A stretch of DNA of 44,928 bases from Pontiellaceae bacterium B1224. GTDB lineage: Bacteria > Verrucomicrobiota > Kiritimatiellia > Kiritimatiellales > Pontiellaceae. The first letter of the stretch is position 1; each line of letters starts with the position of its first letter. This document shows, piece after piece, positions 42,982-44,928 of the stretch. The position numbers were made by a program, and so were the translations under genes. The stretch covers positions 1 to 44,928 of the forward strand of contig JAROBA010000042.1 of NCBI GenBank assembly GCA_029432815.1. The letters run 5' to 3'. The notes beneath the pieces were generated by a model that was given only the letters and a program-made list of their open reading frames with translations, did not search any database and was not told the DNA's origin.

Positions 42982-43488
42982 ATGGAAACGATCAAAGCAA
43001 TTATGACGCGCCGCAGTATTCGCAGCTGGACCGATGAACCGGTGAGCCCTGAAGAACGGAACATTATTCTCGAAGCAGCCATGAACGCGCCCTCGGCTGC
43101 CGATGCCCGTCCGTGGCATTTTGTCACAATGGATGATCCGGCGGTGATCAAACAGTTTTGCGGGATGGGCGGAACGGAAATGCTGGCGGAATCCACCTTC
43201 ATGGTGCTGGTCTGCGGCGATGTTTCGAAAGAAATTTATCCCGGCTTCTGGCCGCAGGACTGTTCATGCGCCGCGCAGAATATGCAGCTGGCGGCGCACG
43301 ATATCGGAATCGGTTGCGTCTGGATTGCGATCCACCCATTAGAAGAGCGGGAACAGGTGTGCCGTAAGGTGCTGGATATTCCCGAGGCCATTACCCCGTT
43401 TGCCCTGCTGGCCATGGGCGTGCCCAACGAAGTGCTGGGTCCGGAGGTCCGGTTCGACGAAGAGCGGGTCCATACGAATAAATGGTAA
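42982..43488 (+). CDS. Nitroreductase-family flavoprotein
   Basis: Encodes 168 residues. TRRSIRSWTDEPV at the N-terminus gives the FMN-phosphate-binding arginines; NAPSAADARPWHFV and the C-terminal GIGCVWIAIHP and LLAMGVPNE segments complete the small nitroreductase fold. Members are NAD(P)H-dependent FMN dimers that reduce nitroaromatics, quinones or, in other lines, unrelated substrates; the native substrate is not predictable. AAAGGA precedes the ATG. It is followed 73 bp later by thioredoxin, so the two may share a redox role or simply be neighbours. Confidence 0.9.
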   Translation: METIKAIMTRRSIRSWTDEPVSPEERNIILEAAMNAPSAADARPWHFVTMDDPAVIKQFCGMGGTEMLAESTFMVLVCGDVSKEIYPGFWPQDCSCAAQNMQLAAHDIGIGCVWIAIHPLEEREQVCRKVLDIPEAITPFALLAMGVPNEVLGPEVRFDEERVHTNKW

Positions 43489-43561
43489 CAATTTGGTATT
43501 TAATTTTTGAACGCAACGTGGAATGATTCGTCTGATTTCAAAATAACACTGGAGATGAAAA

Positions 43562-43882
43562 ATGGCAGAAGGCGTAATTGAACTGAGCAGCAGTAACTAT
43601 GAAGACACCACCAAGAGTGGCGTTGTACTCGTTGATTTCTGGGCCCCTTGGTGTGGCCCTTGCAAAATGCAGACCCCGATCCTTGAAAAAGTTGCGGCGC
43701 AAGTCGGCGATAAAGCAGTAATCAGCAAAGTGAATGTGGATGAAAATCCTGAGCTGGCGGCTAAATACGGCATCCGCTCCATCCCCACCCTGATCCTGCT
43801 CAAAGACGGCGAAAACAAACAGCAGTTTGTCGGTCTGCAACAGCAGGCCGCACTGGTGTCCGCCATTGAAGCAGCACAGTAA
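43562..43882 (+). CDS. trxA: Thioredoxin
   Basis: Encodes 106 residues, the standard single-domain length. VDFWAPWCGPCK holds the redox-active Cys pair (WCGPC), and the cis-Pro loop is at RSIPTLILLKDG. It reduces protein disulfides in the cytoplasm using electrons from thioredoxin reductase, which is not in the window. GGAGATG precedes the start. The gene ends 3 bp before a palindrome, which is followed at once by a terminator. Confidence 0.96.
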   Translation: MAEGVIELSSSNYEDTTKSGVVLVDFWAPWCGPCKMQTPILEKVAAQVGDKAVISKVNVDENPELAAKYGIRSIPTLILLKDGENKQQFVGLQQQAALVSAIEAAQ

Positions 43883-43885
43883 AAA

Positions 43886-43900
43886 TTCCAGACATTGGAA
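43886..43900. repeat. TTCCAR-N3-YTGGAA palindrome after trxA
   Basis: TTCCAGACATTGGAA, between the trxA stop (43880-43882) and the terminator stem that starts 2 bp later. Confidence 0.82.
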
Positions 43901-43902
43901 CG

Positions 43903-43931
43903 AAAAAGGCGCCTCCCAGGGCGCCTTTTTT
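43903..43931 (+). terminator. Intrinsic terminator after trxA
   Basis: AAGGCGCC (43906-43913) pairs with GGCGCCTT (43920-43927), loop TCCCAG, then T to 43931; the A run before the stem extends the pairing. Confidence 0.9.
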
Positions 43932-44011
43932 GTTGGGTAGCCGTGAGTTGGGTCAGCCCGTACATTGTAGCAAAATATTATCGGTACGGGTTCGCTTTCC
44001 GCCCTTCGGCC

Positions 44012-44060
44012 GGTGAAGCGAAGCTACACCGTGACGGTTTTGGTGTAGCAGCGTTTCACC
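44012..44060. repeat. Imperfect 19-bp inverted repeat (REP-like hairpin)
   Basis: GGTGAAGCGAAGCTACACC (44012-44030) and GGTGTAGCAGCGTTTCACC (44042-44060) pair at 16 of 19 positions with an 11-nt loop; the inner GCTACACC/GGTGTAGC is perfect. An alternative hairpin, CGCTT (43993-43997) with AAGCG (44016-44020), shares the left arm. The form is typical of dispersed intergenic REP-like elements; only one copy is in the window. Confidence 0.55.
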
Positions 44061-44321
44061 TGAGCTTGCGAAGGAAAACGTTTCACGGAAGCGTTGAAGT
44101 CTCAAACAGGGTTTATGTCCCTTGAAAACTGACTGGTAGAAAATACAATAAAAGAATTTGTAAAATATTGCAGGGGAGGGGTGGATGTGTTTGTTTATGC
44201 AGATCAAAAAAGAGTTGCCTTTATAAATCGTGTGGTTAAAGCGTAAAGGGGAATTCCAATGTCAGAAATTGCTCTGTTTTGAACCAAGTGCTTTCATCTT
44301 TTATTTAGGCATAAGGGTCAG

Positions 44322-44382
44322 GTACAGGGGTAAGCTCGCACATGGTGGCAAAACATGAAAAGTTACATTGTGACCCCTGTTC
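44322..44382. repeat. Inverted repeat ACAGGGGT / ACCCCTGT, possible mini-element
   Basis: ACAGGGGT (44324-44331) and ACCCCTGT (44373-44380) are perfect inverted copies, set in GGTCAGGTACAGGGG and GTGACCCCTGTTCC contexts. The wording is like the ends that flank REP-associated (Y1) transposase genes in many bacteria. No transposase is present here, so it may be a leftover or non-autonomous unit. Confidence 0.4.
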
Positions 44383-44404
44383 CGCAATTGGAAGGTAAAT
44401 TAAT

Positions 44405-44863
44405 ATGAATATAAAATATATGGCACTCTGTTTTTGCGCGGTTTTTTTGCTAAACATGCGTTCAAATTCAAGACAAGCTCTGTTTCCAGAAGAGCAAAAA
44501 GTACTTGTTGAGAATAATCTCCAGTTTCACGAATCTTTGGAGCTCTGTAGGGATCTGTCGATTGAATTTTATTCTGATCGTGGAAATTGTGTGCACGTGC
44601 TTGTGCACAAAAGAGAGGATGTGGATAGAGTCCTGCAGGTACTGAAGAAATATCCACCAGAGTTCGCAGTTAAAAAGTATAAAACTGAAGAGTCGAATTA
44701 TGTCACTATTTTCATAGGGGGGCCATTTCCTCAAGACAAGGCGGGGGAGGAGTTACGGAAACGTTATATCATTACGGTAAAGGCTGATGAACTGAATGAT
44801 GAGATTTGGAGAGTTGTTCGTGTTATTTCGAGTAGGGGGCAGAGTAGAATGGCGCTAGTTTAA
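44405..44863 (+). CDS. Small hypothetical exported protein
   Basis: Encodes 152 residues; GGAAGG lies a short distance before the ATG. The first 20 residues (MNIKYMALCFCAVFLLNMRS) form a signal peptide or membrane anchor. The rest is a mixed alpha/beta domain rich in Lys and Glu (VLVHKREDVDRVLQVLKKY, NYVTIFIGGPFP), which I cannot assign to a family. It is more AT-rich than most genes here, much like the orphan gene at 25715, and sits just after two repeat elements, which fits recent arrival. Confidence 0.65.
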   Translation: MNIKYMALCFCAVFLLNMRSNSRQALFPEEQKVLVENNLQFHESLELCRDLSIEFYSDRGNCVHVLVHKREDVDRVLQVLKKYPPEFAVKKYKTEESNYVTIFIGGPFPQDKAGEELRKRYIITVKADELNDEIWRVVRVISSRGQSRMALV

Positions 44864-44928
44864 GCGTCCTTTAGCCGTTCGTTTTCCCCGATGCGGCGTC
44901 TCTTTCATGACCTCGCGCGGAGCCGTCA

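Larger units (their letters stand above)
43932..44404. other. Repeat-rich spacer without a supportable gene
   Basis: No open frame here has a ribosome-binding site or family-like sequence. It contains a large hairpin (44012-44060) and an inverted repeat of mobile-element type (44322-44382), described separately. The stretch between them is AT-rich and unassigned. Confidence 0.5.

Noticed and set aside
43950-44110. Possible tRNA or small RNA gene in the spacer after trxA
   Set aside because: No tRNA arm pattern or CCA-end context fits; the folding is explained by the inverted repeats listed.
44855-44926. Possible 3' end of a minus-strand gene at the right edge (TAPREVMKETPHRGKRT...)
   Set aside because: Only 23 codons are visible before the edge and no family is recognisable; the GC-rich sequence hints at a gene outside but cannot be supported.

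Overview
The window reads as an anaerobic, peptidoglycan-making bacterium of the PVC group, most likely Kiritimatiellota (Pontiella-like). This is an inference from the mix of genes: a PEP-CTERM surface protein, a secreted sulfatase with glycoside hydrolases, a lamin-tail/CotH giant protein, a ferredoxin-dependent 2-oxoacid oxidoreductase and a shuffled division/cell-wall cluster. No rRNA or tRNA is present to confirm it.

Layout. (1) 1-10.5 kb: the tail of a PEP-CTERM protein, then a same-strand carbohydrate-degradation locus (two tandem secreted GH116-type enzymes, a formylglycine sulfatase, a GH95 fucosidase-type enzyme), probably acting on a sulfated, fucose-containing glycan. (2) 10.6-17 kb: lysS converges on a three-gene operon for a 2-oxoacid:ferredoxin oxidoreductase (GltD-like flavo-iron-sulfur protein, gamma-alpha fusion, beta subunit). 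(3) 17.5-30.2 kb: a division and cell-wall (dcw) cluster, mraZ-orf66-rsmH-ftsL-orf44-ftsI-murE-murF-mraY-[AT-rich orphan]-murD-LysM protein-ftsW. murG, murC, murB, ddl, ftsQ, ftsA and ftsZ are not in the window. MurE carries the meso-diaminopimelate signature. (4) 30.2-36.6 kb: an RNA methyltransferase-like gene and an RluA-type pseudouridine synthase, a 1473-residue CotH/lamin-tail protein on the minus strand, then a broken second copy of the 3' end of the pseudouridine synthase gene. (5) 36.6-41.4 kb: an SF2 helicase with a predicted membrane hairpin and a cytoplasmic GH13 enzyme. (6) 41.4-44.9 kb: an rlmD-type methyltransferase, a nitroreductase, thioredoxin, a repeat-rich spacer and a small secreted hypothetical protein.

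The main unexplained signal is a short palindrome, TTCCAR-N3-YTGGAA (15 bp). I find 21 perfect copies, one 16-bp variant and several one-mismatch copies. About 0.01 perfect copies would be expected by chance from base counting. The copies occur inside genes in all three reading frames (read as FQxLE, SxxWK or PxxGK) and between genes. All three clear intrinsic terminators in the window have a copy between the stop codon and the terminator stem, and the convergent lysS/korB terminator has one on each side (the korB-side copy has one mismatch). The copies are dense in the dcw cluster and missing from the 32.65-43.88 kb stretch. This looks like a genome-wide interspersed motif (comparable in kind to HIP1 or DNA-uptake sequences) and is the best candidate here for something undescribed.
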